Assembly: GCA_013398175.1 (NCBI GenBank)
Contig: VZRZ01007410.1
Coordinates: 1,674,243 to 1,738,242 of the forward strand
Origin: Climacteris rufus
Lineage: Eukaryota; Chordata; Aves; Passeriformes; Climacteridae
Direction: 5' to 3'
Length of the DNA: 64,000 nucleotides
The translations under genes and the position numbers were made by a program. This document shows positions 30,201-45,200 of the stretch, in pieces (position 1 is the first letter of the stretch; every line of letters begins with the position of its first letter). Below the pieces are notes generated by a model. It saw only the letters and a list, made by a program, of their open reading frames with translations. It was not told the DNA's origin and did not search any database.

Positions 30201-33200
30201 CAGACAAAGAAATAAGAAATTCAATCTTTTTTTCTGTCAGTGTCACTAGCACAAAATTTGCCTCCAACAAAAGAAATCAATACACCAAATGAAAATCTAT
30301 GTCAACTAAAAATGCAAAATTTTTCATTAATGTAGTTATTAATATGCCTGATACTCAGTCTATTTATTGTAATTATTTTGTCCATATCTAACATAACATG
30401 CATCTTGGATTATTTCCTCTCAGTTATTTGATGAAAGAAAACCTAAATCATGCAGTACAGCACTTATGAATATTTTCCATTTTAATTTCGTTAGGGCATT
30501 TTCATTAAATGTCAAGACTACCTCAATTCAGCCAAAACCTCATGATAGGAGTTTTCTCAGAGTGATATATTGAAGGCAGTAAAGATGCTAAGTGAGTGCT
30601 TGTTCTCATCTACATTACAAAATGAAACAATTCTTTTTATTCTGAAACAAATTCTTGAAGTTCAGGAGAATTTTCCCTCCTCCCTGAAGGCTTTAATCCT
30701 TCTCTAGTAAAATGCTTACTTCTTGCCCATTCACCTTTTTGAGGTCTCTCTTTTCATGATGAATTACTGAAACTAAGTTAATTTCCTATGATTTTATGCT
30801 TTGTGAAAAATCAAACTATAATAATCTTGCCAAAAAGAGCTTCCTTCATCTTTGATGTCTTCTGCTGCACCCTTGCAAATCACAAAGAGCAAGAGAGCAC
30901 AGTGATCTGTGAAACCACAGCTCACCTTCTATCAAAACAGGTAATACATTTTAAAAATGCCATGACTGGACTGCAGTTTCTGCGAAGAGATGTAAAATTG
31001 AAAAAGAGGGCAGGAATAAAATAATTTACATGCTGATTTCTTTTTGGCCTTACAGTGAAGAACATCAATGAAACTGGAAGCCTCAAGTCTGTATTCTTCC
31101 AAACGATTATTATTTCAACAGAGCGTTGACTTAACTACAATTAATGCTGAAAATTAAACCTGGTTAAAGACAGACCCTTTAGTGGTTTTAAATCAGTATG
31201 CTTGCTTGCACTTGCAATACCATCTAGTAAAATGGACAGCTGCAGGAGGAAAGAAACTGAGCAAACACAGTATTGCATAGACAGACAAGCATCTTAGGAA
31301 TACTGATCCTAATCAATAGACTCAACAGCAACACTACACAGGATTACAACGGCTGGAAAATACAACAGCTTGCCAGTTTCCACATTAAGTCAAAAGAAGT
31401 GTAAGGTGTGCAACTTATCTTGCACAGAGATGCTGAGCATAGATGTAACACTGAGAACTGATAGAAAAAAAAGTAGTTGAATGTTTCTGACGTACCTTTT
31501 CATTAGTTGGGACAGTCTTGGTCAAATTGGTATGGGCCTTGATAATCACCAAAATCACATAACTCGTCCAGCCCACAAAGCCCATTGCAACACTGAGACC
31601 CAGGAATAACCTATCATATGTATGATAGTAAGATAAGCCTTCCAAAGCAAGGTTAATCAGGGTTTTGCACAGGGATACCTGGAGGCAAACAAAACATTTA
31701 AGCAACAGTTTAGTACAGTGTGAGCTCCTCATTCCATAAATCAACCTGACTAAAGCAACTGGAGCTGAAGCAGCTCCACCGCTCTTGGCACATGTATCCT
31801 CTCCATGCTAAGGTACAGTGTTTTGGCCAGCACCAACTGCTGGACAGGCACTGCTTGGGACTCCTGTTGGACATAAAGTAACCATGACTTGGCTCCTTTG
31901 TCATCCTCCTTGGCCATGACAATGGTTAGATGGTGAAAACTACACAGATAGCACACCTTCAACAACGCTGACTACCAAGAATGCCACTTGGTTTTTGCAT
32001 AAGCACTTGGCTGTATATATTGCAGTATAAGTTACCCCCTCAAAAACCAGTCATGTGCTTCTGAAGGCACATTTATACAGGAGAAGGATTATTGATGCAG
32101 CTGAAACACGGTCATAACTCCATAGCCTGAAATTCCCCCTTCCTGGGGTTTGATGTGCTCCATTTCAGTAATACCTGATAACATAAGCACCAGTGGTAAA
32201 TTCAGAGACTAAACTGGAGTCCCAGTTTCATTCACAAAGCACCTTGTGGCTCTCAGGACATAAATCATTGGGACACAAGAAGGGTTGTACCCAGTCTAAT
32301 CACAGGTTCCCTTACTCAATATCTCCACTATGGAGACACCATGATAAAGACAGTGGGGTTTCCCACACTGAGGGTCATTTGGGTGTGCTGAGCCCTGTGA
32401 TTTACCCAAAGATGGGGAGCTCATCTGTGTGATTTGGAAGAGAATAATAAGAAGCTGAACATATACAATGAAGTTTCTTTATATGTGCAAGTATGCAACC
32501 GGGACTTAACAGTAACAGAAAAAGGTACAGCAACTACTGAAGAGATCACAAGTCTGCCAGTGGGCAAACCCGTCCAAAATGACAGCATTCTGGAGGATAC
32601 AATGGTGAGTGCATACTTGCAATGCAAAGAACAGCAGGGTTGAGGCAAAAAGAATCATCCACACCCCAGCTTCTGGGAATGGACCAACCTTCCTGCATTG
32701 CCATACAGGATGCTGAGGATAACCAGGGCACAGGCACAAGTCTGATGTGTAAGTGATCAAGAGTGAACTTGAACACCTGGAGCTCTCAAACGAAAAAGGA
32801 CTAAAATTCACACATCACCAACAACGCAAAATCACAGGTGCTACTCCTGACATGCATACAATGTCTCCTATAAGTAAATGTGACAGCCAAGGAGTAGTAT
32901 TGGGAAACCAAATAGAAAACCTTCTCCCACAGCAATATCGATCCATTTATTTAAGCTGAACTATTTCCAATTTTCAACAAAGGAACTAAAAAGTCATAAG
33001 GATAAAATAGATTTAGCTGTCCTGTGCATAAAATGGTAATTTATTACCCTAAGAATCATATTAGGAAAAAAGAATGGAACCCTAACACACAATGCAATTC
33101 TTTCATGCATCAGGCAGGTTAAATGTAATCTTACATATTTGTTCATGTATTTTTTAACACAGAAGTCAATAACCAAACTAAATCTGTTAATACGAAAGAC

Positions 33201-36200
33201 CTCTTGGTATCATTTAGCTCCACAAATTATTTCTATGAACATCAGAATACAAGCACTGGTGAACTGCATCCATCAAGTACCCTGTCACACAGCGAGAGGT
33301 AGCAAATGCTTAGGAAAGTAATACTGAAACTGGGAAGCATGATTCCGTGTATGGCTCCCAGTCTGACACAATGAAATGTGAAAGGAAACCCAAGAACAGT
33401 TGGCTCAGGTAAAAGCAAAAAAAAAAAAAANNNNNNNNNNNNNNCAGGATCTATGATGGAGCAAGATATCACACTGTTTTTCATGCATCTAGCAGTCTAA
33501 GAAGTGTGACCATAAGCTACATTCCTCAGTTTATCTCTCAATTTACAACCTCTTTCCTACAGTGGAAAATAAAAACATACATTGTGTGTCATTATACTAC
33601 GGAATGGTAACAGTTTAAGACGTATGAGAAAAAATACAACAAGTTAGTATTATTCATGAGAACTCTTATAAAAATGCAACATTTTGGAGACTTACAGCAG
33701 GTTTTTTTTTGTGTTAATGAGATCTGCATGATAAGGAAGGAAAAAAAAATTATTTCTCAGTTAATTTCAATTTAAACAAAATAAAATATTTACATACAGC
33801 AAAAACAGACTTACCGCTTCATCATACTTCTGCTGCTGAATACATAGTCTTATTTTCTTTAAAAAGTTGATCTGTTCAGAATCAGAAAGTGGTCTGTACA
33901 AAAGTATAAAGAGATGTTAACATTTCTTCTTTTCATGAGCAGAAAAAATTACCTTGGCAATAAGAAAAATTCCTCTGCAATGAAACATAGCCAAAATACT
34001 CTGAATTTCATTAGAGGCAATTGGGTAATTTAGACTAATCCATTCCTCTGCATTCATCTTCACACACGTGTCAACACAGCTTCTGCTTAGCACATCCTAA
34101 GATCTCTGCATTGAGACATTTCTTTTATTTGGCTGATCCCATCTAACACTGCTGAAAATTATCTCCCTTGTGCATTATTATTGACCATGGCCCTGGACAA
34201 GAAGCATGGCACATACCAGAATTAAGCAATTTAACTGATTTGAAGATGGTTGCAAGCAGTTTGTAAGACAGACAGCACTGGATGATTTGCTCAGGTTCCA
34301 CACTAACAGCAGATGATGCCTAACAATCTTCTCTTTGGAAAGCATGACTTTGTCTCCTGATAGACAAGGAGCTATTAGCTGAGTCCCCAGAGCAGGGGAT
34401 AACAAAGTTACCCGGCTACACTGAGGTCAGGGACAAAAATCTCTTTGATTTCAATGAATTTGATCATCAACCTAAACAACTGCTACAATTCTTCCCTTAC
34501 AGAAATTAGCAACAAAGACAAGCAAGCCAGGCAACCAAACTTCACCAAAGGAAGGGGTCGGCATCCCTGACACACCATGGCCCAGTTGCACCCCTGCCTC
34601 CCCCACTCACACGTGCTCCTTCACATGCCTCACACACCACCACCAACCTCAAGTTTCAGGCAGTGCCAAATCAGGTCACTTCCACTATTTAAATCAGCAG
34701 CAGTTGCCCGTGTGATCATTCAGCTGAACCACAGGGACAGGTCTTGATTTTATGCAGCTGCTGCACAGAAATGCTTATTCCTGCAGCTCCCAAACAGATG
34801 TGAACTTCTTTTGCCTACAACCCAGTTGATAGGCTGATACAGCAGTTGATAACATCACCAACAATACATACATACCATCTTTTGAGCCATGAAATATATT
34901 ACAGGTATTCTGTGCCTGAACAACCTGAATTTTTAGAACATCCTGGTATAATTTGATACTGTTTTGTTAAGTTCAGAGCACAGCAGTATTGTACAGCTAT
35001 CTTCCAAAACACTTGATAGTAGGAGCAGTAACCAATCTTACTTTTGAGCAAGTAACTGTATTAAAATAATGTTTGTTTCTTTTCAATCTAGAAAAGAATT
35101 GAAGGATGGTATCTATAAACTAGGAAGGAATAGGTCCTGTGAAAAAGGAAGAAGGGAGGAAAAAATGATGACAAGGTGATGGTAAGAGTTTGATCACCTA
35201 AATTTTGAGGGGAGAACAGAGGATTTTAGAAACCAGACTTGAAAAACAGCAAAGTGAATGTTGGTTATTCCTGCACCTTCATGACATGTCCCTATGGAAG
35301 CCAACCTTATAGCTCCACAGGCTGAGGGCTACAATCAAAATCAATTTTTAAAGGAGGCAAGCCAAACCCAAACATTGCCTCAAGGAAATCTGTGGCCCTC
35401 AAATTTTGCTAAATTGTTTGGTAGGGGAAAGGGAGCAAACAACCAAATTAAGGTGTGAGTTTTCATCGTTTACAGGAGGGAAGAAAAAAGACAGTTTTTA
35501 GGTAAGGATAAAAAAAATTTGGAATAAATATTCAGGAGCTTTATTTAGGACTTAAACACATCCAAGATGTTCCTATGTTCCCTGTCTCATTTTTGTTGTT
35601 TTACACATATTGTTTTCTGTGAATTCTATCCTTGTCATATTCCATGCAAATTTCTTCTAAGTTAAAATTATATTTTACTTCATATCTTTAGTCATTTAGC
35701 TATAACCCACTTATTATCTTTTTACTCTCAATGAATCATTATATTATTAATGAACAATAGTCTTCACCTACTCCTTCTTAGAGGACAGCACCTAGAATGT
35801 CTGTACATGGATGGTGTAACAGAATAAATGGGGTTTCTAAACAGTAAAGTTTCAATTAAGTCAAACACAAAGCAATTATTTTATCAAATGGAGTACCATT
35901 AGCAGGTGCATTGTTAATTTTCAATAGCTAGCACCATACCACACATTTTACCTTACTACAAGACTTAACAAAAAACAAAACCACAAGGAAAATTTAAATC
36001 TGAGAAGTTAAAGCCTGAACTGTTCCTAGCACCACTTAATTTTAACAAACTATTTAAAAGGTTTCCAGTAGAAGACAGTGTTAGAAAATAATAAACTGAT
36101 AAGTTATTTTCCAGTGGTTTAGTATGCAACATTCCAGAGGCAGTAGTAGTATGTCAATGTATTCTCAAGGTCACTTAATGCATATGTCCATTCAATTAAA

Positions 36201-39200
36201 ATTAATGAAGTGAATTTACTGATCATTATTAAAAAGACCCTGAACTCTAGGAAAAAATCTAAGGTGTATGTGAATATGCTCTTCACAGCAACACACCATC
36301 AAAACCCTATTCTACCAAATTCAAAATGAACAGTCTTGACTACTAAAATCCCAAGTCTTTTCCAATAACACAAAAATACTTATCCTATTAACAGACACAC
36401 ACAAAGAGAATTCAGTCAGTAGACTTAACCCTGTCCTCCTATTCTTTTCTTGAAAGTATTGCAAAACACATGCACTGCTAAGTGTAGTACTCAGAGTACT
36501 TTTTAACTTAAAAAAACCCCTATGAACTCCATGGTCATGTATATTATAAACACACATGTATTCACCATAATATGAGGATTCTAAAATCTTAATAATACAT
36601 TCTTCACAGAAAACGATGGTAGTTCTGGAAGAGCAATTTTATTTTTCATTATGGCTACCAGAGATTAACTTTCTAGTTCCAGACAGAAATTGCAGCTTCA
36701 TCCATGAATAAACATAATTAATTATGAAACAAGATGATTGGGCTAATCATGCAAGTGCTTGTAAACTCTCCCTTCTGAGATGTTAGTTACCCTTGTCATA
36801 GGTATACCTGACAAAATTAATCTTTGCAGCACATCATTCATGCTTCATATAAGCTAAGCTATTTGACAGCAAGTTCACAACAAGACTATGATGAAGTACA
36901 TTCACCACAGCAATGTCAAAGGGATCTCTCTTTGGCCAATGAGACTTGTTTAACATCACACTACAGAAATTATCATCCCCAACGGCACGGTAGAATGCTT
37001 CAGTCAAACCGTGAAATAAAAAAATCTCAAACACAAGGCGATGCCCTGTAAATACATCTATATCCACCACTGCTAGTTTGCTAATTTTATTATGCATGGT
37101 TATCTGGATAAAGATTTTTAATACCTCTATTGCACAGTAAATTTTCCAGAATTTTACCATAAAATGTAACCCCTTAGTTTCTGTAGTAGTTTAACGCTTA
37201 AAATGCTGCAGATTTAATGAAAGTCAAGGAAACATCACAGACCTGTAGACAAAATGTACAAAGAGAAAGACTGAGATCTTTGTCTAGTTCATTGTCAGAT
37301 GAAAAATGATGCTTCACTACACACACACAACTTGGTCAGCTCATGCACATCTACACCCCTTCTATCACTGTCTTTTCACTCTCCCAATCAGAACTAAAGA
37401 AAATGCTGTACATCCTAAAACTCTCTGAGAATGGCAAGATTTGCAGAAGACACAGTCATCACACTTCTATGATCCATATTCAGCAGCAAATCAGAAGTAG
37501 CTGCTCAACATTTTGACTGTTTGGGAGATGGGGAGGAAACCACCAGCTCCTCCTGTTGATGCAAAAGTAAAAAAGCTAGAGGATATGTGTCGCAAGCTGA
37601 CATGAAAGAAAGATGTAAACACCTGCTGGAGAGAGAGTCAAGAAAACTGGGGCCGAACCGGCCCGACTTTATTTTATATGTTTCTTAGAAACCACAGTGG
37701 ATTGGAGGGACAACTCTCCACCCCTCAATCACACTGGTCAAAGGAAATGTCCATCAAATCTCTCCGCCCAGAAGAAAGGAATATAAATAATAAACTACGG
37801 TTACAAAAACATGGTTATGTTTACAGAGAATGTGTGAGAAACAGTTACAGAAGAATGAAAACATCAAGAACTGCAAAACTCAGGGCAACAGATATGGACA
37901 AACATGCCTTGACCCTTGTAACAGCCCCATAATGGAGCAAGGCCATCTGAGTAAAGCTTGCTAGGATTTTGTATGGATTACTTTCTTCTGAACAGGACAT
38001 AGAGCAGAGCCTCTCACTTGTTTTGCTATGAAATTTCTAACTCCACAATTGTTAGCAGTAAAAGTGCCACCAGACTGTCACTGTCTAAACATTCCAGCAA
38101 CCTCTTCTGCCAACAGGCTGAGTAATTACAGGTTCTTTTCAACCTCTCCAGAAAGAAGATCCCTGGTGATCTTAATAACCTGCAGCCTGAAATAAATTAC
38201 ACAGGATAACGTTGCCCATGTCTATTGGTACCATCCATCCTGCAGAGTGTCCAAGGCCTCTGCCACTCAGACACTGCTGGGGGCAGGCACCCGTGCTGAT
38301 CTGCTCTTGCCATGGGAGAAAACTGCCAGCAGCAAAATCAGCTGAGTATGTTCAAACTGCTGTCACACAGCCCTCTGTGAGAGGGACATACTACAGAGAA
38401 AAGATGGCTTCCCTTCCAGTAGCTCTGCAAGCAGCTGAAACAATATTTACAGGATCCACTACTACTGGTTTAATCCACATCACCACTGGCAAAACGTCAT
38501 CCTGAAAGTGCTGAGTTAAGACTGGCCTGATGTTCTCACAGGGCTGCTATTCAAAAGTAACTGAGCCAGCGTAGCAACCGGCTTCTAAAATGAAGTCAGT
38601 CTCCCAGGAGAGCTGCCTTCAAACACTCCCAGCGTACAGCAGAGATGGCACCTCAGGAGGCATCAGGAAGAGACACAGACATTGCACTCCACACTATTAA
38701 TGTAGCAGAAACATGATTGCCCGCTTATTTCTGCTCCACATCAAACTCGACTAAATCAGCAACCCATGATTGCAGAGACTTAATACTGATGACAGTGCAA
38801 TCACAAATGAGCCTAACTTGGTCATTCTACTGTTTCTTTTCAATGTACCATGTACAGCCTTTTAGGAGCAGAATGAAATGCATAAGAGAAAACCTTCCCA
38901 CTTCATCAACAGCAGAAACAATCAGAAAGACAACGAATGGCAAGTGATGCACAGTTTTGAGTTCATTCAACAAAATGTGGAAAAATGGACCAAATAAATA
39001 TTTAAAAGAATTAAACTCTGGAACCATGATATTCACTTTCTGAGTGTACAGAGTACCTGATGTTATTAGGGGCAATGATCAGGAAAAAAAAAAGTGTTAC
39101 AATTTTATGAACCTCACCAAATGATCTATTTACATGAATTTTAATGTCCAGAAGCCAATTTTTCCCATTTTCAAAATGTGTTCCATTTCAGTTCAAAAGA

Positions 39201-42200
39201 AAGAACTGTTTTACAGTTTTACCTGTCACAGACAGACTGAAAGCACATACACGATACAGAGACAGTCCTTTGCACACATTTTAATGAGAGTGAAATTCCA
39301 ATGATTAAACAATGTGGTGGCTAACTCAGTGATCCTTAATCTGTTTAGATGGCCTTAATTTTACTTGTTTGCTAAAATATTTCCCAGTAAGCTGCTAAAA
39401 CAGGCAAGTCCTAAAAAACTAGATTTTCATAATTAGAAAGATGCACATTGATTACAGATTTTAAAAGTTGCAGACACATTTTTAGTGTGCTAAAGTAATG
39501 TTTTTTAAAGAAAATGTGCTCTACATAAACCTACACTAAAGGGTTTATTACAGATTCTTAAAGCCCCGGACCCACAATATTCCCTCTCCCAACTTAATCT
39601 AATCTCTTTGCTCCTGCTGTTCCACTGCCAGGAGTTTCAGTTTTGGAGAGTCTAAATTTCAAGTGGGTTTTTGTATTTCTGTATTTTCTGACTACTGTGT
39701 TAATTTTTTAGTCAGGTAGTCTTGTTGTAGGGTTGTATTCTGTTATCTTTCCAACGCTTTTTTTCTTTTAAGAAGCATTAAAAAGCACCACTGGCACTCC
39801 AAAAGAAAGAAAAGGATTAAGAAAGTCAATAAGAGGCTCCTGGTTTTAAATTCTGAGGGTTTTTTTTCTTTAAAGCATAATGAAATGAAAGGAGAACACA
39901 TACTTCCACAGGCCAAAGGTAGCAAAAACTATTGCAAAAACCTATTGGTACATCCGCAGACACGTATTCAGCAGATTTATAAACGTGCAGAGGAGGACAG
40001 TGGGATAGCAGTGAATCCACAGGAAATGGTCTGACTGCTAATGGTCTAATTCGGGACTGTCAAGTCCCACGAATTAAAATAGCCTTTAATATTCACAAAT
40101 CAGAATCCCTGATGTAGCATATTCAACAGCAAAGTGCCTTAGGATATTTATGTAAATCCTTTAGATAACAAAGATGAGTGAAAAAGGAGCTGACAACTGA
40201 ACTGCCAGCTGCCAATTCACTGAACAGAGAAGCAATTAAGGTAACTAGGTTGCACACAGCATATTTTGCATGTAAACTACTATGGCAAGAGCTTCAGACA
40301 GCCAAAGGCCAGGAGGGAGGAGGTCACACTACAAAACTATCCCTCTGGCCCCCTCAAAGCAGAACTGAAAAGCTGGGTGCATAAATCTTCCAGGGACAGT
40401 GGGTTTTTCCAAAAAGCCACAGCAGGGCATGATGCCATAGCCTTGGAAAGAGAATCTGCTTCTTAGAGAAGGTGGAAGATTCTTGAAGGAAAAGAAATGC
40501 ACCATTTTCAAACTCTCTTCTATTTTAGTACTACAGGGACATGTGCTGACTCTAAATAACAACACCCTGCCAATGCTGTCAGTCAGCCCTCACCTCAGCA
40601 AGGTGCATGATGATTTATGTCAGTGACTTATGTATGATTTAGGACAATGAGCTAGATCTAGGTATCTGCAGTGTTGGGGCTATGTAGTGTTATACCGCAG
40701 GTCCTCTTCTGCTCCACTCTCCTACAAGCCCATCCTAAACCCCAGTGACCATTTTTCAACCAGCTGCACCCAGAGCATGCAGCTTGTGCTGTGCTAGGCA
40801 AGTACCTACTAGCAGGGCCCCATGGCCACCAAAACACATCTGGGAGGTGTGATGATACTGATACCCATACTGATCCTGACCAGGAGACCATTGTCCATCA
40901 AGGAGTCAAAGATCCACAGGGTAGTTTACCTTAAGTAGGGCCAGGCCTGTGGTGCCCAAATACCTTGGCCACAGGACAAACCCAGTCAGCTGGTAGGAAC
41001 ACAGGAGCCTTCAGGCAGTTCCCACTCCATGACAGTGATGACACTGCCTGCTTGCCCTCATGCTTATCTGTAAGTGCTGAAAGAAGTTTTCATGTGAACC
41101 TCCATTCTGTCTGACAGTACAAATTATTACCAGAGTTGATTTCTTGATAGAAAATCATACAGCACTGTTACACTTTGGACACAAAAGAAAGACGCAGACA
41201 CGCGTTGGAGAGACAGAGCCAAACTGTGGGCCAAAAAACTGGGCAGGACCACGCCTCCCAGACCTCACACTTTATTTTCTATCCTCCTAGAAACCACAGG
41301 GATTGGAGGGAGAACTTGCCACCCCCTCCATCACACTGGTCAAAAGAATTATCCATCAAATATCTCCGCCCAGGAGAAAGGAATGCAAACAATAGAACAC
41401 AGTTAGAAAAACATGGCCATGTTTACAGAAAGTGTGTGGGAAACTGCTACAGGAGAATGAAAACATCGAAGAACTGCAAAACTCAGGGCAACACAGCAGC
41501 TTGAATTACCAAAACAAGGGAACTTCTCCCCAGCCAGCAGCTGTGCAGCCTTGTCAGAAAACTGATCCAATGCTGCACAAATACAGGGTACCCAGCATCT
41601 GAAGGGGTTCATGATTTACTTGCCATCTGTATTCTTCTATTTATTCTATATTATTAAAACAGCTCTTTTATTAAACTACTTGTTATTGGGCCTTTCCTAC
41701 TGAGATCCAGGAAGAACCCTGCACTTTCTCCCTTACCTCATGCCCCAGAGCATTCTCTGCTCATCCCATCCTACCACGTGCTGTACATCCTCCCTCATCC
41801 TCATTGCAGGAAGCCTCACAAGTTATATGAAAAGGCCAAAAGGATTTATAAGACAAGGAAATAGAGAAATATACATTAATCTTGTGATATTTTATCTTAT
41901 ACGCCAGCCTTTTAGCTCCTTCTAAAGACCTTACCTACTTCCTACTTGATAGTAAATCCAGTTACATCCGGTCCTCCTGCCCAGAAGCTGCTGCCAGGAA
42001 CCTTTTCATGTACAAACTGAAAGCTCCCAAGTACACTGCTGAAACTCAAGACCAGCAGGATGTCTGCCTTCTAAGAGGATTGCATCCTCCCTGAGCAGCA
42101 TTTAACAGTGCTTCAGACATGGCCCATTCAGTGAAAGAGCAGCTGACATTTATGCCAAAGAACAGGCATTGATTTCTGCCTGAAGAGATAATGTATATAC

Positions 42201-45200
42201 TATTTAATCAGTGGGGGTTTTTAAAAAATAACACAAAGCCTTTATTTTCATTTGACCACTTTGGCTTTACGGCACTGCAGTTCTACTTTTGATGTATATA
42301 CACAGGTTCTTAAAGCCAAGGGTGAAGGGAAGAGGGCTGCCAGTCTGCCTCCCAACACCAGCAGGCTAAAGGTGCCCAGACTGGCCTGCCTGTACCAGCA
42401 GCAGGCTTCTGCCTAGATTCACACCTACTAATACAATGGGCACAAAGCAGAGAAAGGGAAAGGCTGGCTGCCTTTCCAGGGTTCACTTGGAATTGATAGA
42501 AGCTGCTGTCCCTCATTCTTGACCACAGCATAAAGGGGCTGAAATCTCTTTGCAGATGAATCAGAGCTTCTGCTAAATAAAAGGTGCTCTGAAGACACAA
42601 AGTATTCCAACAAATGGACAGGGAGAATAATCACTATTAGACTGTCCTTCCCTACTGCAATATTTTCAGCCCTTCCACTTGACACTCAATCCTTAATGTT
42701 TGCTCTTGCAATGCATCATCACACGCATCAGTTATTTCATAAACGTAATTTATTTAAACAAAACAAGAATAGCATGTTTCAAAGGATGTACTGACATCTT
42801 AAGAAACCCTGCCCTATTCAATGGTGGAAAAGAAGTCACTTGCTTCACTTTGATCCAAATGTCAATTTTGTGGGAATATCTATTATTTAAGCTTTGAAAG
42901 GCCATCAGACGGAGGGAACAATGAAATGCTGTATCTCCAGTATCAGAGGAAGGAAGAAAAGAGAGGTATTTGTGCACAAGGCAGTTTTTTGAAGTTTCTG
43001 TAATCTTCAAAGACACTCTACACACTATTTCCTTTTCTATCACTTGACAAAATACATAATGTGCAATTATGTGAAAAGACTCAGTCCCTGCGTGATTGAT
43101 ACTTTGTTGCACCAAACCCATACAAATGTTTAAGGGAATTATATCTCAATTTATACTAAAGGGTAGAGGAAAGAAGAGTTATATTTTCATATGGTGAGAG
43201 AGAGGTACATTTTTGTTTAATAGCTGTACACTGCACATTAAAAATGCAGTGACTGTCTACATAAATATGCAAGCTATAACTTGACTATAGACACAAAAAA
43301 TCATTATTTTGGATGATTAAATGTAGTATTCAGATAATTAGGTTACTTTAAAAATGCAGAATAAAGTGGTGTGGGATTTTTCATACATGAGAAGATAGCA
43401 ATTGACTTTAGATACTTGAGCTATTTCCTGTGAAAAAAACCCCAACCTTTATTGATATAAACAACTTCAAGACATTCAATAAAAAAGCACAGCTAGTGGT
43501 AAGGAAGCACTGATTATAATTTAGCTGCTCATCTCTTGGATTTTTTTTGTATATGGTGGTTCTTAAACTACTGCTCCTGTTATGTTACTGTGAGGCACCA
43601 GAACCTGAACAGCTGGGAGCACAGCCAGCCCTGAAAGCACCGTATACACCAGGAATATGCGAAAGGGCTCCCATGCTTTTGTGTAATTTAATATCTTAAA
43701 TCTCTTCTACCTGTTGGAATAATCAAATTGTCTTAATTGGTTAAGAGGATTTTAGGGCAACACCGATGCCCCCTTTACTCACCTCACTACACTGTCCTTC
43801 TCACACTTCTTGTAGGATTACATCCACAGCCCAGAAAAGCCAACTTTGGGAATGATTTTGCAACAGTGGCATCTGGCCCCTTGGCGCACTCCTCTTTGAG
43901 CTGTGCCAGCTTGGCAGTTGCCTTAAGGTACATCAAATGGTCAGAAAGCTAAGATAGTTCACTATCCTGGACATCAGTTTTCCTCTGTCAGCAGTCTTTA
44001 GATTTGTCCTCTCACTTCCTTCAAAGCATCTGGTATCTTGGCATCTGTTTTTCTTACACATAAAGGTCAGAGCATTGTGCTTCTCTTACCAGAATCCTAA
44101 GACAAGCCTCTGATTTTGCTAAGCAAATGATTTTTAAAAATATGTCTTCCATACTTGGGGAAAAAAAGGTAGGGAGAGAAAGGAAGTGGGAAGGAAACTA
44201 ATTTCAGACAGTAACTTCCTCCATCTATCCAACTGGAACTGCAGGTACGTATGCAATATCAGCAATGAATACTGCTCTTTAACACATTCCCCTGAGAGCA
44301 GGCTGTGCACCTTGCCTGCAGAATCAGACACTTGCCCCTGAGTTTCTAAAGTGTATTCTCAACAGTTTCACAAGTAGCCTCAAGATACACTTTTACTCAG
44401 ATTTACCCTTGATGAAGGCACTTTGATAAAACAAAAATGGCATTACTGGCAGCCAGACACATCCTTATTAATACATAGAGCTATACAAATGCTAACCTGC
44501 CTCAAGCCTGGTCAAGTAGACACTATTGAAGTTTCTATCACATAACACAATGGTCAGCTCCATCCTCCTTCTCATCATTATATACCTGACAGATGGATTT
44601 CAGAGGGAGATACAATTTAGATCCAAGTAGGAAAGGGCACGTATCTACAGCCCTCCTTCATTTCCTGTCCACACTGCCAGCCACACTTCTGCTAGGGATA
44701 AGACTCCCTGTGGAAATCAGAAGCCTTATTCAATATTCCTCTTTTGTTGCCAACACTGTAAAAATAGGCTTATTTTATCCATATGCGTGTGTGTATGAAC
44801 TTGCTTAATGCTTTTGGTGCAACATATTCAACATACAACTCAAACACTAGTTTTGAGTTATTGCAGCTGAAGGTCAGAAACAGTTTTCTACTCACTTGGT
44901 AATAAAACACCTGAGGATTCTGAGGATTTTCTCCTCAGAATATTAAAATAAACTTTTTAATGCTATTTCTGACTGAAAAATTAAGTTCATGTTTTTGTTA
45001 AGTTGCAGCTTCTACAAAACACATCGTAAATATATCCTCCTTCCCCCGCCCCCTCTCCAAAAACTGCATATTCATTAGTAATTGCACCAACTTCTCTAAA
45101 ACCAGAATGTCTCAATCTGAAATTCTAGACTCAGATTTCTTCTGGAACTCATATCAGCATTTCTGCTATACAGACTTCAGTCAACTACATCATTAATTCA

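Noticed and set aside
31710..31965. Overlapping minus-strand ORFs next to exon 9, considered as an upstream exon extension
   Set aside because: The exon 9 acceptor CCAG at 31679 joins exon 8 in frame with the human protein; the upstream reading is intronic.
37588..41493. One complete provirus bounded by the two LTRs
   Set aside because: Each LTR has its own distinct 6-bp target duplication on both sides, and the 3.3 kb between them shows no retroviral coding remnants or primer-binding site.
42750..43121. 123-codon minus-strand ORF in the long intron
   Set aside because: No known domain, and human PIGN has no extra segment between exons 7 and 8. Length is within chance for 64 kb in six frames.
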